Positions 14,119-14,771 of a stretch of 14,771 bases of DNA are shown here, one piece after another. The first letter of the stretch is position 1. The number at the start of each line of letters is the position of its first letter. The notes below the pieces were generated by a model. The model did not search any database, was not told the origin of the DNA, and worked only from the letters and a program-made list of their open reading frames with translations. The stretch is from an uncultured Halieaceae bacterium (GTDB lineage: Bacteria; Pseudomonadota; Gammaproteobacteria; Pseudomonadales; Halieaceae). Made by a program: the position numbers and the translations under genes. Location of the stretch: assembly GCA_913063005.1 (NCBI GenBank), contig CAJXZI010000027.1:1-14771 (forward strand). The letters are read 5' to 3'.

Positions 14119-14771
14119 ATGAGTAGTGGAAAGGTTGTACAGGTTATTGGCGCGGTTGTTGACGTTGAGTTTCCTCGCGACAGCGTACCTAAGGTATACG
14201 ATGCTCTGACTATCACCGATAAAGGTTTAACGCTCGAAGTTCAGCAACAGCTGGGTGACGGTGTTGTTCGCGCGATTGCTATGGGTTCGTCGGAAGGCGT
14301 GAGCCGCGGTCTTTCAGTCGATAACACCGGTGCGCCTATTTCAGTTCCTGTTGGAACCGAGACACTTGGACGCATCATGGATGTGTTGGGTAACCCAATT
14401 GATGAGCGTGGCCCTATTGGTGAGAAGGAGCGCTCTTCTATCCACCGCGCAGCACCCACGTACGAAGAGCTCGCTGCTTCGGAAGAGTTGCTCGAAACAG
14501 GCATCAAGGTCATCGACCTCGTGTGCCCATTCGCTAAGGGCGGTAAGGTTGGCCTCTTCGGTGGTGCGGGTGTTGGTAAAACCGTAAACATGATGGAGCT
14601 CATTAACAACATCGCAACCGAGCACTCTGGCCTATCGGTTTTCGCAGGTGTTGGAGAGCGAACGCGTGAAGGAAACGACTTCTACTACGAGATGCAGGAA
14701 TCAAAAGTCGTAAATATCGAAAACCTCGACGAGTCGAAGGTAGCGATGGTTTACGGTCAGATGAACGAGCC
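14119..14771 (+). CDS. atpD: F1Fo ATP synthase subunit beta (3' end beyond window)
   Basis: Beta is the catalytic subunit of F1. The window contains the first 217 codons, with no stop; the gene is cut off by the window end, not broken. Visible features are the N-terminal barrel GKVVQVIGAVVDVEFP (4-19), GRIMDVLGNPIDERGPI (84-100), the P-loop GGAGVGKT (148-155) and the catalytic-base region GVGERTREGNDFY (177-189) with Glu180. The ATG at 14119 has AGAGG at 14106-14110. The 73-nt gap from atpG holds a small TGCAA-AA-TTGCA repeat and nothing else I can support. atpC is expected downstream. Confidence 0.97.
   Translation, partial: MSSGKVVQVIGAVVDVEFPRDSVPKVYDALTITDKGLTLEVQQQLGDGVVRAIAMGSSEGVSRGLSVDNTGAPISVPVGTETLGRIMDVLGNPIDERGPIGEKERSSIHRAAPTYEELAASEELLETGIKVIDLVCPFAKGGKVGLFGGAGVGKTVNMMELINNIATEHSGLSVFAGVGERTREGNDFYYEMQESKVVNIENLDESKVAMVYGQMNE

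Overview
This window is a chromosomal housekeeping segment of a gammaproteobacterium, read almost entirely from the + strand. The gene order rpmH-rnpA-yidD-yidC-mnmE, an apparent replication origin, mnmG-rsmG-parA-parB, then atpI-B-E-F-H-A-G-D is the conserved origin-proximal block of that class. The proteins resemble their E. coli and Pseudomonas counterparts throughout, including the ends of MnmE (CIGK), AtpA (TQTW) and AtpB (YLSMAHEDH). Base composition is near 50% G+C by eye. A marine lineage such as Cellvibrionales/Halieaceae would fit, but that placement is a low-confidence inference.

Layout. Positions 1-146 are noncoding and hold a good sigma-70-like promoter for rpmH (L34). RnpA, YidD, the membrane insertase YidC and the tRNA-modifying GTPase MnmE follow closely spaced. 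YidD overlaps rnpA by 4 nt, and mnmE uses a TTG start. A gene-free stretch of about 690 nt (4008-4695) separates mnmE from mnmG. It contains DnaA-box-like sites, one perfect TTATNCACA on each strand, and an A/T block of 24 nt. It also marks the point where G/C strand bias flips: C exceeds G on the + strand in yidC, and G exceeds C in mnmG. I interpret it as oriC, next to mnmG as in Escherichia, Vibrio and Shewanella rather than next to dnaA as in Pseudomonas.

Right of the origin, mnmG, rsmG, parA and parB form a tightly coupled unit (overlaps of 8 and 4 nt, then a 20-nt gap). They cover tRNA wobble-uridine modification (MnmG works with MnmE), 16S rRNA m7G methylation and chromosome segregation. 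A candidate promoter in the 88-nt parB-atpI gap starts the F1Fo ATP synthase operon. That operon is complete for I, a, c, b, delta, alpha and gamma, and is cut off by the window end inside beta (atpD). The c subunit has the proton-type Asp site. Hairpins lie in the atpI-atpB and atpE-atpF gaps and could tune subunit stoichiometry.

I see no mobile elements, CRISPR array, tRNA or rRNA genes, broken genes or transferred cassettes. I found no previously undescribed multi-gene system. The points worth a second look are the origin architecture, the hairpin spanning the rnpA start, the intercistronic hairpins in the atp operon, and the lack of a visible parS site near parAB.
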